A stretch of 64,000 nt of DNA, taken from assembly GCA_019694685.1 (NCBI GenBank), contig JAIBBM010000002.1:109685-173684 (forward strand), read 5' to 3'. The translations under genes and the position numbers were made by a program. The stretch's first letter is position 1; the number at the start of each line of letters is the position of its first letter. The DNA comes from Leptospirales bacterium (lineage in GTDB: Bacteria > Spirochaetota > Leptospiria > Leptospirales > Leptonemataceae). Below, in pieces: positions 45,942 to 54,291 of the stretch. Under the pieces are notes generated by a model. It was not told where the DNA came from. It did no database searches and was given only the letters and a program-made list of their open reading frames with translations.

Positions 45942-46592
45942 CTACTGTTCTACGCACAAGAGCATATAGCCCGCTGTGTTGCAGTTGTTGCCTGCGGCCG
46001 AAATAGACGCATTTGAAGTCACGTTTGCGTTTCCAATCAGAGCAGTGGTCGCAGTTCCGGTCCAACCAGAACAATCGGCCGCTCCGTTAGTCCAATTTCC
46101 TGCCAGGCCAGTCCAGATCACCCCCGGCGATGGCGAAAAAGAAGCGGCAAGCGGAAATGTAAAAATGCTATTTGAGTTGGTCTGCGCGATCAGTGTGCCA
46201 TCGGCGCGCGTATATACAGTAGAGGGCTGGAGCACCCAATCGATCTGCCCATCCCCTACACCTGCTGTGACACTCGCACGTCGGACTGTGCTTGAGACAA
46301 TGAATGCTTTGTAAGTCGCGATGAGGATGGGTCGAGCAGGCTCATTGTTACAAACGCTGTCTGCGCCTGAAATGCCAATAAAAGTGGCTCCTCCTGGAAA
46401 AGGAGAACTCAGGAACATCTGACAACTTCCCCGGATCGCGCAACGAAGACGAGTGAACAGGAAGGTCAGAGCCGGCTGGCAAGTAAAGTCAGCACTATCA
46501 CAGGCGTTGGAGTACGAACACGAAATAGCAGAAGCTGCAATAAAAGTTACGAACAAACAGCGAATCAGCAATTTTTTGAGATGCGCTTTCAA
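45942..46592 (-). CDS. DUF1554-type lipoprotein (leptospiral)
   Basis: 216 aa from a TTG at 46592, chosen because AGAAAGG lies upstream (on minus) and a signal follows directly (LKKLLIRCLFVTFIAASAISC); an ATG at 46646 would overlap the cyclase gene. Lipobox AISC. Then C-x5-C-x3-D-x-T-C. The second half has YKAFIVSSTVRRAS, DGQIDWVLQPSTVYTRADGTLI and FTFPLAASF, then GNNCNTAGYMLLCVEQ; I recognise this as the DUF1554 domain common in Leptospiraceae lipoproteins. It probably has a lectin-like fold on the cell surface. Confidence 0.75.
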   Translation of the reverse strand: MKAHLKKLLIRCLFVTFIAASAISCSYSNACDSADFTCQPALTFLFTRLRCAIRGSCQMFLSSPFPGGATFIGISGADSVCNNEPARPILIATYKAFIVSSTVRRASVTAGVGDGQIDWVLQPSTVYTRADGTLIAQTNSNSIFTFPLAASFSPSPGVIWTGLAGNWTNGAADCSGWTGTATTALIGNANVTSNASISAAGNNCNTAGYMLLCVEQ

Positions 46593-46615
46593 CGCCTTTC
46601 GCCTTTCTTCCGTGT

Positions 46616-47851
46616 ATGCTCCAACTGCTCTGGAATACAATTGCATACTCAGGTAGTACTCACGCCAGCCACAGCTCAGAAGTAAAGCACATTGTCCTAC
46701 TCAATGCTCTGGCCATGATCACAGCTGCTTTTGCGCTTTTCAATTTGCCTGTCACTCTATTTGTGCATGCTCCCTTGTCTGTCATCTGCGGCACTCTGGC
46801 CTTCTCTTTACTCATGCCTCTGGTTACGATCATTCTCAATGGCCGCGGCCATTTGCTGGCGGCTCGATTCTGGTTTCTAGTTGTATCTTCGGGAAGAATC
46901 GTACTTGGAATGATCTTCCTGGGAAGTGTGCTACCGCTTCATTTCTTTTTTCTGGCCCTCATGACGGTCTCGTTCTTCGTTTTCCCGGCAAAGCAGAAGA
47001 AGCTAATGATTGCAACCTGCATTGTAATGCTCTCTTCTTTTATAGGATTTGAACTTTTTAGAGATCAGATTCCGCTTCTGGCGTGGATGAAACCTGAATA
47101 CATCCAGATCCAGAGAGTCGCCATCAATGCCGGATTTGGAATTCTTACGTTTTGCATAGCATTTTATATTTACAGTACTTTTGATCGCTCTGAACGTTAC
47201 TTGCACGCTGAACAATCAAAATCTGAAAGACTTCTCAATAACATTTTGCCTGGATCCATTGTACGACAACTGAGAGAAAGCCCGGATACAATCGCAGAAC
47301 GATTTGAAAACTGCACCGTACTTTTCTCAGACATCGTAGGCTTTACCAGTATGTCCAGGCAGATGCCCGCGGTGCAGGTAGTGGAACTCCTCAACGGAAT
47401 CTTTTCTGCTTTCGATGATCTGGCGGAAAAGCATGGACTTGAGAAAATCAAAACGATCGGGGATGCTTACATGATAGTGGGAGGGCTTCCAGAACCCGAT
47501 CCGCATCATGCTGAAAACGTAGCACGCTTTGCCCTGGAAATGCTCGATGTAGTGCGCCAGTACAGACAAGAGAATGGTCTGCCTCTAGAACTCCGCATTG
47601 GAATCAATTCCGGAGATGCGGTGGCCGGCGTAATTGGAAAAAAGAAATTCATTTATGATCTATGGGGAGATAGCGTAAACACTGCTTCTCGCATGGAATC
47701 GCACGGACTTCCGGGCCAGATTCAGGTCACGGAATCTACGTACATGCTACTGAAAGACAAATTTCAGTTTTCCGAAAGAGGATCCATGGAAGTCAAGGGA
47801 CTTGGCATTGTGAAGAGCTATTTGCTAATGGAAGCAATGGAACCGATATAG
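46616..47851 (+). CDS. Class III adenylate cyclase with six-helix membrane domain
   Basis: 411 aa. Six helices occupy about residues 28-195, linked by a coiled coil (QSKSERLLNNILPGSIVRQL) to a catalytic CHD domain. Metal Asp in LFSDIVGFTSM (~240); the purine-specifying Lys in EKIKTIGDAYM and Asp in YDLWGDSVNTASR (Asn/Arg transition-state residues too) point to ATP as substrate. It probably forms a homodimer with two active sites. Makes cAMP; the stimulus sensed by the membrane domain is unknown. Divergent from the DUF1554 lipoprotein, and convergent with a STAS gene, 1 bp apart. Confidence 0.92.
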   Translation: MLQLLWNTIAYSGSTHASHSSEVKHIVLLNALAMITAAFALFNLPVTLFVHAPLSVICGTLAFSLLMPLVTIILNGRGHLLAARFWFLVVSSGRIVLGMIFLGSVLPLHFFFLALMTVSFFVFPAKQKKLMIATCIVMLSSFIGFELFRDQIPLLAWMKPEYIQIQRVAINAGFGILTFCIAFYIYSTFDRSERYLHAEQSKSERLLNNILPGSIVRQLRESPDTIAERFENCTVLFSDIVGFTSMSRQMPAVQVVELLNGIFSAFDDLAEKHGLEKIKTIGDAYMIVGGLPEPDPHHAENVARFALEMLDVVRQYRQENGLPLELRIGINSGDAVAGVIGKKKFIYDLWGDSVNTASRMESHGLPGQIQVTESTYMLLKDKFQFSERGSMEVKGLGIVKSYLLMEAMEPI

Positions 47852-47852
47852 G

Positions 47853-48188
47853 TTAGCGAAAGAACATGGCCGCTTCTTCTTCTGTCTGGCAGATTTGAAG
47901 CTTGCCTGGAACATTCACCATGCTCAGCACGCTCATCACGGCCGGTGTCGCGCCAAAAACTTTGAGGTCCTTCTTTGCTTCGCGCAATTGAGTGGCAGTC
48001 TGGAACAAAACGGACATTCCGGTGGAATCAATGTACACCATCGCAGATAAATCGAGCAAAATGTTTTTGCCGTTAGCCGCAAATGCATTCATCAGTGCAC
48101 TCTTAAGGACCCCAGAATTATAGAGATCCACCTCACCTTCGATGCGGTGCAGCATGTATCGATCCTGTTCTTTGCTTTGAATCTGCAT
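47853..48188 (-). CDS. STAS-domain anti-sigma factor antagonist
   Basis: 111 aa, single STAS domain. The phosphorylation motif is MVYIDSTGMSVL (Ser ~56 in DSTG). It lacks a kinase or phosphatase partner within the window. It would act by binding an anti-sigma factor when unphosphorylated. A second STAS protein lies at 49209-49547; the two are separate and not duplicates. Confidence 0.9.
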   Translation of the reverse strand: MQIQSKEQDRYMLHRIEGEVDLYNSGVLKSALMNAFAANGKNILLDLSAMVYIDSTGMSVLFQTATQLREAKKDLKVFGATPAVMSVLSMVNVPGKLQICQTEEEAAMFFR

Positions 48189-48199
48189 GTGCTATTCCT

Positions 48200-48631
48200 T
48201 CACGTTTGCCTGGGAAATCCTGGCGCCTGTAAGATCCGAGAAGGTGCATACACCAGCAAGGAATCTTTGCCATCATCAAATTCAAGTTCTGCGAAATCCC
48301 AGAAAAGCACAGAGCGAGGGCGAGCATGCTTGAGCATGTTCCAGGGCATCAGCAATCCTGGATGAGCAAACCGAAAGAGCAGCCAGGGTTGCACAAACAA
48401 ACCCCGCGGAGTGATGGCCAGATTGATGCAGTTGTTGTATCTGCCAATCCAGGACGTTTGCACGCTGGCCCAGTGAAAACCGGTCTGTGGATTTTCACCC
48501 TGATTGGCATACTTTTTGGCCAAATTACGCCATCCGGTAAACGATATCAGATACATGATCCCGGTTACAAGAATGAGCCAGAACAAAGGTACAATGGCTA
48601 CGATCAAAAACGGTAAGTATGTCTTTTCCAT
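48200..48631 (-). CDS. Single-helix membrane protein of unknown function
   Basis: 143 aa. One N-terminal helix (FLIVAIVPLFWLILVTGIMYLI), then a cytoplasmic domain with a FAELEFDDGKDSLLVYAP block that resembles a PH-like beta domain. Trp-rich (about nine Trp in 143). No recognised family. Follows the SRPBCC gene by 34 bp and precedes the STAS gene by 11 bp on the same strand, so this set is probably an operon. Confidence 0.6.
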   Translation of the reverse strand: MEKTYLPFLIVAIVPLFWLILVTGIMYLISFTGWRNLAKKYANQGENPQTGFHWASVQTSWIGRYNNCINLAITPRGLFVQPWLLFRFAHPGLLMPWNMLKHARPRSVLFWDFAELEFDDGKDSLLVYAPSRILQAPGFPRQT

Positions 48632-48665
48632 TTGTTACTCCGGTCTTGTTTTCCTTTTAGGCAGC

Positions 48666-49136
48666 CTATCTGGCATGCGATGATGCTGCGTCCATGAACC
48701 TGTGCATTGCTTTGTGGAAGGCCCAACCGACAATGGCGACTAACGGTTTTTGAAGAAGCTTTTCTGTTTCAATCCAGTAGGTCCATTTCACATGAACAAA
48801 TTCGCCTTTGTCTTCCAGGGAATACTCTGCATGCATCTTCTGGCAAACCAGTTTTTGCATGGAATTGAGTTCCGCCATTTCGTATTTTTGCAACCTGGGA
48901 GGTTCATGGACTGTGACACGCTCCATCACGAAAGAACCGTCGCTCAAGTCGACTTTTCGGACCCCGCCCGGTACAATTTGTCCAGTCCATTGAGGCGTGA
49001 TCTTTCGAATTCCTGGAACAAAAGGGGCAAACCCTTTGAAATATTTCGGAAAGTAGTTCGGGTTCTCTGCGAGATCATAGAAAACATCGCGCATACTGCC
49101 ACGAAAATTCTTTTCTACGACGAGTGTCTTAATCAT
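48666..49136 (-). CDS. SRPBCC (START/Bet v1-like) lipid-binding-fold protein
   Basis: 156 aa. The N-terminal VVEKNFRGSMRDVFYDLAENPNYFPKYFKGF is the typical strand-helix-helix opening of SRPBCC proteins, followed by the strand set GQIVPGGVRK, YEMAELNSMQKLV and HVKWTYWIETE and the long C-terminal helix. These fold as hydrophobic cavities. Ligand unknown. Co-directional with the 48200-48631 membrane gene and the two STAS genes. Confidence 0.75.
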   Translation of the reverse strand: MIKTLVVEKNFRGSMRDVFYDLAENPNYFPKYFKGFAPFVPGIRKITPQWTGQIVPGGVRKVDLSDGSFVMERVTVHEPPRLQKYEMAELNSMQKLVCQKMHAEYSLEDKGEFVHVKWTYWIETEKLLQKPLVAIVGWAFHKAMHRFMDAASSHAR

Positions 49137-49208
49137 AGCTCAAGATGCCCGGGACGTGAAAACTGCATAGAACAAACCTGTCGTTCTGCGAAAGTGTCGG
49201 CATGCATT

Positions 49209-49547
49209 TCATTCATGAGCACGCAGAGCGTCTTCCTGGGAGTTAAAGATTTCGAACCGTCCATCTAATTCGAGGAGTTTGATAATACGCAGCACGGGCG
49301 CGCCCAGGTTGCAAAGTGCAAGCTTCTGTTTTGTTTCTTTGAGAGTTCGCCGCAAAAGCACAAGAACGCGTACGCCAGAGGAGGACATGGCACTCACCTG
49401 GGTGAAATCCAGGATGAGGTTCTTGCTGGAGTGTTGCTCAATGAGCTTCAGTAGTTCGGTTTCAATGAGAACGGACTGGGAGAGGTCGATATTTCCGTCC
49501 AGGTAAACAATCAAGTTGGGTCCGATCTGATTCGTCTGCAAGGGCAT
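49209..49547 (-). CDS. STAS-domain anti-sigma factor antagonist
   Basis: 112 aa STAS protein. Core LYLDGNIDLSQ-like opening (IVYLDGNIDLSQS), then LILDFTQVSAMSSSGVRVL, with the phospho-acceptor Ser in the SSSG stretch. Similar in plan to 47853-48188, but with a weaker signature at the acceptor site. It heads a small cluster of four genes on the minus strand. No partner kinase is adjacent. Confidence 0.88.
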   Translation of the reverse strand: MPLQTNQIGPNLIVYLDGNIDLSQSVLIETELLKLIEQHSSKNLILDFTQVSAMSSSGVRVLVLLRRTLKETKQKLALCNLGAPVLRIIKLLELDGRFEIFNSQEDALRAHE

Positions 49548-49628
49548 GGAATATTTCGGCCGGCCGCGGCATCTCCGTCATGCGAAATTTTTTTTGCAAG
49601 GGAAGGCGCACAAAACTGTTAATAATAG

Positions 49629-50738
49629 GTGAGAAAAATCCTCTGGACACTCCTTCTGGCCTGGCTTCAACTCCTCGCCTGCTCGGCACCGGCTCAGTGC
49701 AAAATCGGGGACTCCTCCTGCGCGCTGAATTCCCTTCCGCTGCTGTTTTCACGCACCATCCTGGCACGATTTCTGTTTTCTGCAAACCAGACCGGAAACA
49801 ACCTGAACGTCTACAGAATCAGCCAGGCCACAGGCCAATTGACCAGTGTCGGGACGATTGCTGCAGGCACTTATCCAACGTCCGTTGGTTCTGCCCTGGA
49901 CAGCAGGTTCGTTTACGTGAGCAACCAGAACTCAAACGACATAACCCAGTTGATTGTTGACCCCATAAGCGGAGCACCCACGGCCAATGGTAGTCTAACG
50001 ATCGCCGGCGGTTCTCCTCAGGCCATCCTCATTCCAACGGGTGGTCAGTTTGGATTCTCAGCCAACTATGCGCTGAACAATCTGTCCAATCTGGTCATAA
50101 ATTCTATGACTGGACAGCTCACGCAGTCCTCTGTTACAGGAGCGGGTACTTCGCCGCAGGGAATTGTTTTTGATTCAACGCAGAGCAACTTGTTCTCCGT
50201 GAACTTCAACTCAAACAACGTTAGCTGCTTTTCAGTCACAGCGAATGGCGGCCTTTCACTGAACGCAACCGTGAGCACAGGAGGAGGCAGTGGGCCTTTT
50301 GAAATGGTAATTCATCCGAACGGCCGCTTTGCCTACGTTTCATTGTCCACTCTTGGCCAGGTGTCGGTTCATAGCATTACGAACGGAGTTCTATCCTCTT
50401 CACTCGCGACCTACGGAGCGGGCACTTCCAACAAGCACATAGTGATTCACCCATCTGGTTCTTTTGTGTACGCGGTGAATTTTGGCTCATCGAACATTTC
50501 CATTTTCACGGTGCAATCCAATGGACTTCTCTCAGGGCCGACTAACGTTACCACCCCCGCAAATCCGCTCGGATTCGTATTCGAGCCAGGCGGTAAATAC
50601 GCGTATGGGGCAGGCGGGCTTTCCACAATCACTACTTACTCGGTGGATTCAACAACGGGTTCACTCACTGCGATCGGAACTACCAACTCCGGGACAGGAT
50701 CAAGTTCTCTATCCGTGGGTTTATTCAGCACATTTTAG
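49629..50738 (+). CDS. Beta-propeller (lactonase-like) lipoprotein
   Basis: 369 aa from a GTG start. Lipobox LLAC. Mature N-terminus C-x5-C-x3-D-x-S-C (SAPAQCKIGDSSC). A seven-bladed propeller is inferred from repeated blades: NVYRISQATGQL, DSRFVYVSNQNSND, HPNGRFAYVS, HPSGSFVYAVNFGSSNIS and EPGGKYAYGAGG. Same architecture as 31450-32511. It may bind or shield surface components; enzymatic residues are not obvious. Confidence 0.78.
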   Translation: MRKILWTLLLAWLQLLACSAPAQCKIGDSSCALNSLPLLFSRTILARFLFSANQTGNNLNVYRISQATGQLTSVGTIAAGTYPTSVGSALDSRFVYVSNQNSNDITQLIVDPISGAPTANGSLTIAGGSPQAILIPTGGQFGFSANYALNNLSNLVINSMTGQLTQSSVTGAGTSPQGIVFDSTQSNLFSVNFNSNNVSCFSVTANGGLSLNATVSTGGGSGPFEMVIHPNGRFAYVSLSTLGQVSVHSITNGVLSSSLATYGAGTSNKHIVIHPSGSFVYAVNFGSSNISIFTVQSNGLLSGPTNVTTPANPLGFVFEPGGKYAYGAGGLSTITTYSVDSTTGSLTAIGTTNSGTGSSSLSVGLFSTF

Positions 50739-50759
50739 CGGAACGGTGGAGAACGCCGC

Positions 50760-51266
50760 CTAACGGACCGCCTGTTGCAGGAATTCGGCAAATTTGTGTT
50801 GTAAATCAGGATCTGTAATTCCGCTGGCCTGAATCTTCGCGCGCAACCCTTGAACCATAAAGATATCCTGTTCTTGCAAAACGAAATCCATGGTTGGCAA
50901 GACATCCAGCAGATGTGCTTTGACCCACTGGCCCTGCGCTGCCCCTATCACCAGAACAACGCGCTTCTTATTGGTGAGTTCGCAGAACAGCCATTCAAGC
51001 CCGTTCTTCAGAATGCCTGGAATTCCGTGCGCGTATTCTGGAGTAGAAATTAGAATCAAATCAGAATCGCCCGCCGTCTGCCTCATTTCGAGAACGGGGG
51101 AAGGCGTATCGTCATATTGCCTGTCTGCATCAAAGTATGGAAGCCGGGCCAGGTCAAAACGAATGAATGTATGCCCCATTCCATGCAGGACCCGTTCTGC
51201 CTCGGAGAGAATGAGCGCATTCGACGAATCGCGGCGAAGGCTGCCACATATAGTTAGAATCTTCAA
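50760..51266 (-). CDS. NAD(P)H-dependent FMN reductase
   Basis: 168 aa flavodoxin-like protein. GSLRRDSSN (phosphate-binding loop of FMN), then STPEYAHGIPGILKNGLEWL (family signature PEYNGSxPGxLKN). No transmembrane segment. Possible roles are chromate, azo or ferric-flavin reduction. Convergent with the beta-propeller gene, and divergent from flaB1 across 259 bp that hold no further gene. Confidence 0.88.
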   Translation of the reverse strand: MKILTICGSLRRDSSNALILSEAERVLHGMGHTFIRFDLARLPYFDADRQYDDTPSPVLEMRQTAGDSDLILISTPEYAHGIPGILKNGLEWLFCELTNKKRVVLVIGAAQGQWVKAHLLDVLPTMDFVLQEQDIFMVQGLRAKIQASGITDPDLQHKFAEFLQQAVR

Positions 51267-51399
51267 AGTCCATCCACACCAGCCAGACTGCCAGCCCGGT
51301 CAAGGAGGCAGCAAAGCCGCGGGATTCGCCCTTTCGGAGCATTCTGGAAAACCCTTGATACTTTTTTTGGAGATGCCGGTTTTTTTTGTCCAGAACCGT

Positions 51400-51426
51400 T
51401 AAGCGACTCAACCAACCTCCCGATTG
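51400..51426 (+). promoter_or_regulatory. Candidate sigma-28 promoter for the first flagellin gene
   Basis: TAAG (51400-51403), a 15-bp spacer and CCCGATTG (51419-51426) match the flagellar FliA consensus TAAA-N15-GCCGATAA in spacing and in most core bases. It lies about 100 bp upstream of the flaB ATG at 51526. No sigma-70 pair of similar quality was seen nearby. Confidence 0.5.
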
Positions 51427-51525
51427 AAGTAGATACAGATAAAGCCCGGGCTATGGACTGGCACCGGGAAGGTAACACAGCCTCCACTTCCGCAGAAGTG
51501 AAGGCACGTTTCAGGGAGGAAACGA

Positions 51526-52371
51526 ATGATTATCAACCACAACCTGTCAGCGATTAATTCTAATCGCTCACTCAAATTCCAGCACTGGGAAGTGAACAAG
51601 GACATGGAAAAATTGTCCTCCGGTATGCGGATCAACCGCGCCGGGGATGATGCATCCGGCCTTGCCGTTTCCGAGAAAATGCGCGCGCAAATCGGCGGGC
51701 TGCGTCAGGCAGAAAGAAATACCGAAGACGGTATGAGCATGATTCAGACCACCGAAGGGTACCTTGGAGAAGTCGGTGACATTCTCCAGAGAATCCGCGT
51801 GCTCGCAGTTCAGTCTTCGAACGGGATCTACTCTGCGTCTGATCGCCAGATGATCCAGGTCGAAGTTTCTCAGCTTGTAGACGAAGTGGATCGCATCGCA
51901 TCGCAGGCGGAGTTCAACAAAATGAACCTCCTCCAGGGCGACTTTGCAAGAGGTTCCAGAACCTCTTCCATGTGGTTTCACATGGGAGCCAACCAGCACC
52001 AGCGTGAGCGGGTGTTCATCCAGACTATGACTTCACGTTCTTTGAAGCTCAAGCGCCAGGACGGCGGTATTCTCACCCTGTCCACAGCAGAGCTCGCAAA
52101 CAACGCGATTGGAACCCTGGATGGAGCGCTTGAGCGCATAAACAAGCAGAGAGCTGATCTGGGCGGTTATTTCAACCGTCTTGAGCATGCAGCAAAAGGC
52201 CTGATGGTTGCGTACGAAAATACGCAAGCTTCTGAAAGCCGGATCCGCGATACGGACATGGCAGAGCAATCCACAAGCTTCACGAAGAATCAAATCCTCG
52301 TGCAGTCTGGAACTGCGATGCTTGCCCAGGCGAACGTTCGCCCGCAATCAGTGCTCCAGCTCCTCCGCTAA
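51526..52371 (+). CDS. flaB: Flagellin FlaB, first copy
   Basis: 281 aa. GGGAGGA precedes the ATG. The N-terminal domain starts [16 protein letters not shown] and runs through the heptad [23 protein letters not shown] region; the C-terminal domain ends [13 protein letters not shown]. There is no hypervariable D2/D3 insert, as usual for spirochaete periplasmic FlaB. It forms the core filament of the periplasmic flagella. Tandem with a second copy, 158 bp downstream, of equal length. Confidence 0.95.
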   Translation: MIINHNLSAINSNRSLKFQHWEVNKDMEKLSSGMRINRAGDDASGLAVSEKMRAQIGGLRQAERNTEDGMSMIQTTEGYLGEVGDILQRIRVLAVQSSNGIYSASDRQMIQVEVSQLVDEVDRIASQAEFNKMNLLQGDFARGSRTSSMWFHMGANQHQRERVFIQTMTSRSLKLKRQDGGILTLSTAELANNAIGTLDGALERINKQRADLGGYFNRLEHAAKGLMVAYENTQASESRIRDTDMAEQSTSFTKNQILVQSGTAMLAQANVRPQSVLQLLR

Positions 52372-52441
52372 ACATATAACTCCGGTTATGCGATCGGCGT
52401 AATGTCGAGCGCGTAATCGGAGTACATCCTGAGGGTTCCAT

Positions 52442-52494
52442 TCTCCCATCGATCGCTGGCCGGTAGCGATCGGGGGGAGAGTGTAACCTCTCCC
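52442..52494 (+). promoter_or_regulatory. Alternative-fold leader upstream of the second flagellin gene
   Basis: Two structures share the same segment. Fold 1: TCTCCC (52442-52447) pairs with GGGAGA (52475-52480), stacked on an 8-bp stem CGATCGCT/AGCGATCG (52450-52457 with 52465-52472). Fold 2: GGGAGAG (52475-52481) pairs with CTCTCCC (52488-52494). They cannot form together in full. The leader ends 36 bases before the flaB ATG, close to its AAAGGAG at 52517-52522. Confidence 0.55.
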
Positions 52495-52529
52495 GGTCGC
52501 AAGTTGCGGCTGAGGCAAAGGAGTGCAGG

Positions 52530-53375
52530 ATGATAATCAATCACAACATGAGCGCCGTGAACGCGCATCGTGCTTTGAAGTTCAATGTCCAGGACGTGGA
52601 CAAGTCGATGGCAAAGCTGTCGTCCGGTCAGCGGATCAACCGCGCCGGCGATGACCCATCGGGTTTGGCTGTGTCTGAAAAGATGAGGACCCAGGTTCAG
52701 GGTCTTCGTCAGGCTGAAAGAAACACGGAGGATGGAATCAGCTTCATCCAGACCGCCGAAGGTTTCTTACAGCAGACATCGGATATTCTTCAGCGCATAC
52801 GCGTTCTGGCGATTCAGTCATCGAACGGGATCTACAGCCCGGGAGACCGCCAGCTGATTCAGGTGGAAGTCTCTCAGCTTGTAGATGAAGTGGATCGGGT
52901 CGCGTCACAAGCGGAGTTTAATAGATTCCGTTTGTTTCAGGGCGATTTCGCACGCACGTCGACGAAAGCATCCATGTGGTTTCACATGGGAGCTAACGCC
53001 AACCAGAGAGAGCGAGCATACATTGGAACAATGACTGCTCGAGCGCTGGGAATGAAAGCGGCTGACAATAAAACAGTCAGCCTCTCCACTCCCGCTCTGG
53101 CGAACACTACGATTGGAGCGACCGACAAGGCGCTTGATCGTATCATGAAGCAACGCGCGGATCTGGGAGCATACCAGAACCGTCTCGAGCAATCGGCGCG
53201 CGGTCTCATGAATGCGTATGAAAACGTTCAAGCATCCGAATCACGAATTCGTGACGCTGACATGGCCGAGGAAATGGTGAATCTAACGACTCGCCAGATC
53301 CTCGTTGAGTCTGGTACAGCAATGTTAGCGCATGCTGGCGCCAGACCACAGGGAATTCTTCAACTACTGCGGTAG
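52530..53375 (+). CDS. flaB: Flagellin FlaB, second copy
   Basis: 281 aa, with AAAGGAG upstream. The N-terminus, [18 protein letters not shown], and C-terminus, [14 protein letters not shown], match flaB copy one; the central helical part is conserved, while the middle (about 165-195) differs most, e.g. [20 protein letters not shown]. It is probably a filament minor or alternate core subunit. Ends at a strong terminator. A weaker sigma-28-like match (TAAC, 15 bp, GGCGTAAT, 52377-52403) precedes it. Confidence 0.95.
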   Translation: MIINHNMSAVNAHRALKFNVQDVDKSMAKLSSGQRINRAGDDPSGLAVSEKMRTQVQGLRQAERNTEDGISFIQTAEGFLQQTSDILQRIRVLAIQSSNGIYSPGDRQLIQVEVSQLVDEVDRVASQAEFNRFRLFQGDFARTSTKASMWFHMGANANQRERAYIGTMTARALGMKAADNKTVSLSTPALANTTIGATDKALDRIMKQRADLGAYQNRLEQSARGLMNAYENVQASESRIRDADMAEEMVNLTTRQILVESGTAMLAHAGARPQGILQLLR

Positions 53376-53468
53376 TTAGGAAATCCACCGGCTTTGAGAT
53401 GAGGCGAACACAAATACACGTGCGTGTAACAAGCGCACATCCTGCCTCGCCTCGTCTCATCAACGAGT

Positions 53469-53500
53469 GCCCGGAGCCAAAAGCTCCGGGCTTTTTTTTT
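53469..53500 (+). terminator. Rho-independent terminator of the flagellin genes
   Basis: Perfect 9-bp arms GCCCGGAGC (53469-53477) and GCTCCGGGC (53483-53491) enclose a CAAAA loop and are followed by nine T (53492-53500). It lies 93 bp after the second flaB stop. Confidence 0.95.
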
Positions 53501-53642
53501 ATTTCAGGGAGTGAGTGACTTTCAGAAGTTCGGTGAATCCCGGAAAACCTTGAGCGTGTACCAAAGAAAATCCGTGGATCAAACAATACCCGGCACGCCC
53601 GTTTACACGAAATGGCACTGCAAGGCCATGTCAATTTAGAGG

Positions 53643-53683
53643 TTGACATGTGCTGCACATGCAATGCATACATGGCACATGTC
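53643..53683 (+). promoter_or_regulatory. Promoter and palindromic operator of the FitAB-type toxin-antitoxin pair
   Basis: TTGACA (-35, 53643-53648) overlaps GACATGTGC (53645-53653), which is perfectly repeated inverted as GCACATGTC (53675-53683) across the antitoxin ATG. Between them ATGTGC-T-GCACAT (53648-53660) forms a shorter palindrome. A weak -10, CATACA, is at 53667-53672. This arrangement fits an autoregulated toxin-antitoxin promoter. The rest of 53376-53678, apart from the flagellin terminator, holds no gene that I can see. Confidence 0.8.
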
Positions 53684-53915
53684 TACGATGATTCAAATTC
53701 GCCACGTGCCCGAAAAAGTTCACCGTGTGCTCAAAGCCCGTGCAGCCGCTGCCGGAATGCCGTTATCCGACTTTCTACGTCATGAATTAGAAATCCTGGC
53801 TTCGCGTCCCGCGATCGCAGAACTGACGATGAGAATCGAACATAGAGGAAAAGCAACCGGGCCTTCGAGCAGCAAATTGATTCGCTCAGAGAGGAGCGTT
53901 CGTGACCGTACTTGA
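53679..53915 (+). CDS. FitA-type ribbon-helix-helix antitoxin
   Basis: 78 aa from ATG 53679; the upstream ATG at 53643 overlaps the operator. An Arc-type RHH start, IQIRHVPEKVHRVLKARAAA, is followed by MPLSDFLRHELE, exactly the pattern of FitA/VapB. The C-terminal part (GKATGPSSSKLI) would wrap the toxin active site. Overlaps the toxin gene by 14 bp. Confidence 0.88.
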   Translation: MSTMIQIRHVPEKVHRVLKARAAAAGMPLSDFLRHELEILASRPAIAELTMRIEHRGKATGPSSSKLIRSERSVRDRT

Positions 53916-54291
53916 TGCAAGTGTAGTGGTGGACTATCTTCTGGGCCTTTCGCCCGAGTTGAACCTGCCGCGCGAAATCGAGAACGCGGGAGACATTGCA
54001 TTCCCCGGCCTGCTTGAAATTGAAGCTCTCTCCGCCATTGGAAGAATCATGCGAAGCGGCCGAATCTCGCGCCAGCGCGCCCTGGGCGCAATAGAGGACC
54101 TGACGGCCTTCCCCGCCCTGCGCTACGATCACACACACATTCTCCCGCGCATTTTCGAACTTCAAACCAACTTCAGCGCATACGATGCAACCTACCTTGC
54201 ACTCGCCGAATCTCTGAACGGTTCGCTTCTCACGATGGATACCGCGTTTCGCAGCTATCGCGGCAAAGCGAAAATCCGCTTGATTGGGTGA
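53902..54291 (+). CDS. vapC: PIN-domain toxin of the VapC/FitB type
   Basis: 129 aa from GTG 53902, with GAGAGGAG upstream. The acidic PIN residues are visible: LDASVVVDYLL (Asp5), LEIEALSAI (Glu ~40) and SAYDATYLALAE with LLTMDTAFRS (Asp ~95 and ~113). It is a metal-dependent endoribonuclease, probably cutting tRNA or rRNA. Inactive while bound to the antitoxin. Confidence 0.92.
   Translation: MTVLDASVVVDYLLGLSPELNLPREIENAGDIAFPGLLEIEALSAIGRIMRSGRISRQRALGAIEDLTAFPALRYDHTHILPRIFELQTNFSAYDATYLALAESLNGSLLTMDTAFRSYRGKAKIRLIG

Noticed and set aside
51267..51525. Extra gene in the 259-bp gap before the first flagellin
   Set aside because: No frame with a plausible start and Shine-Dalgarno longer than about 60 codons; the gap holds T-rich stretches and the candidate promoter.
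52372..52441. Strong sigma-28 promoter for the second flagellin
   Set aside because: Only TAAC-N15-GGCGTAAT was found: spacing is right but the -10 matches in about half of its bases, so I mention it only as weak support.
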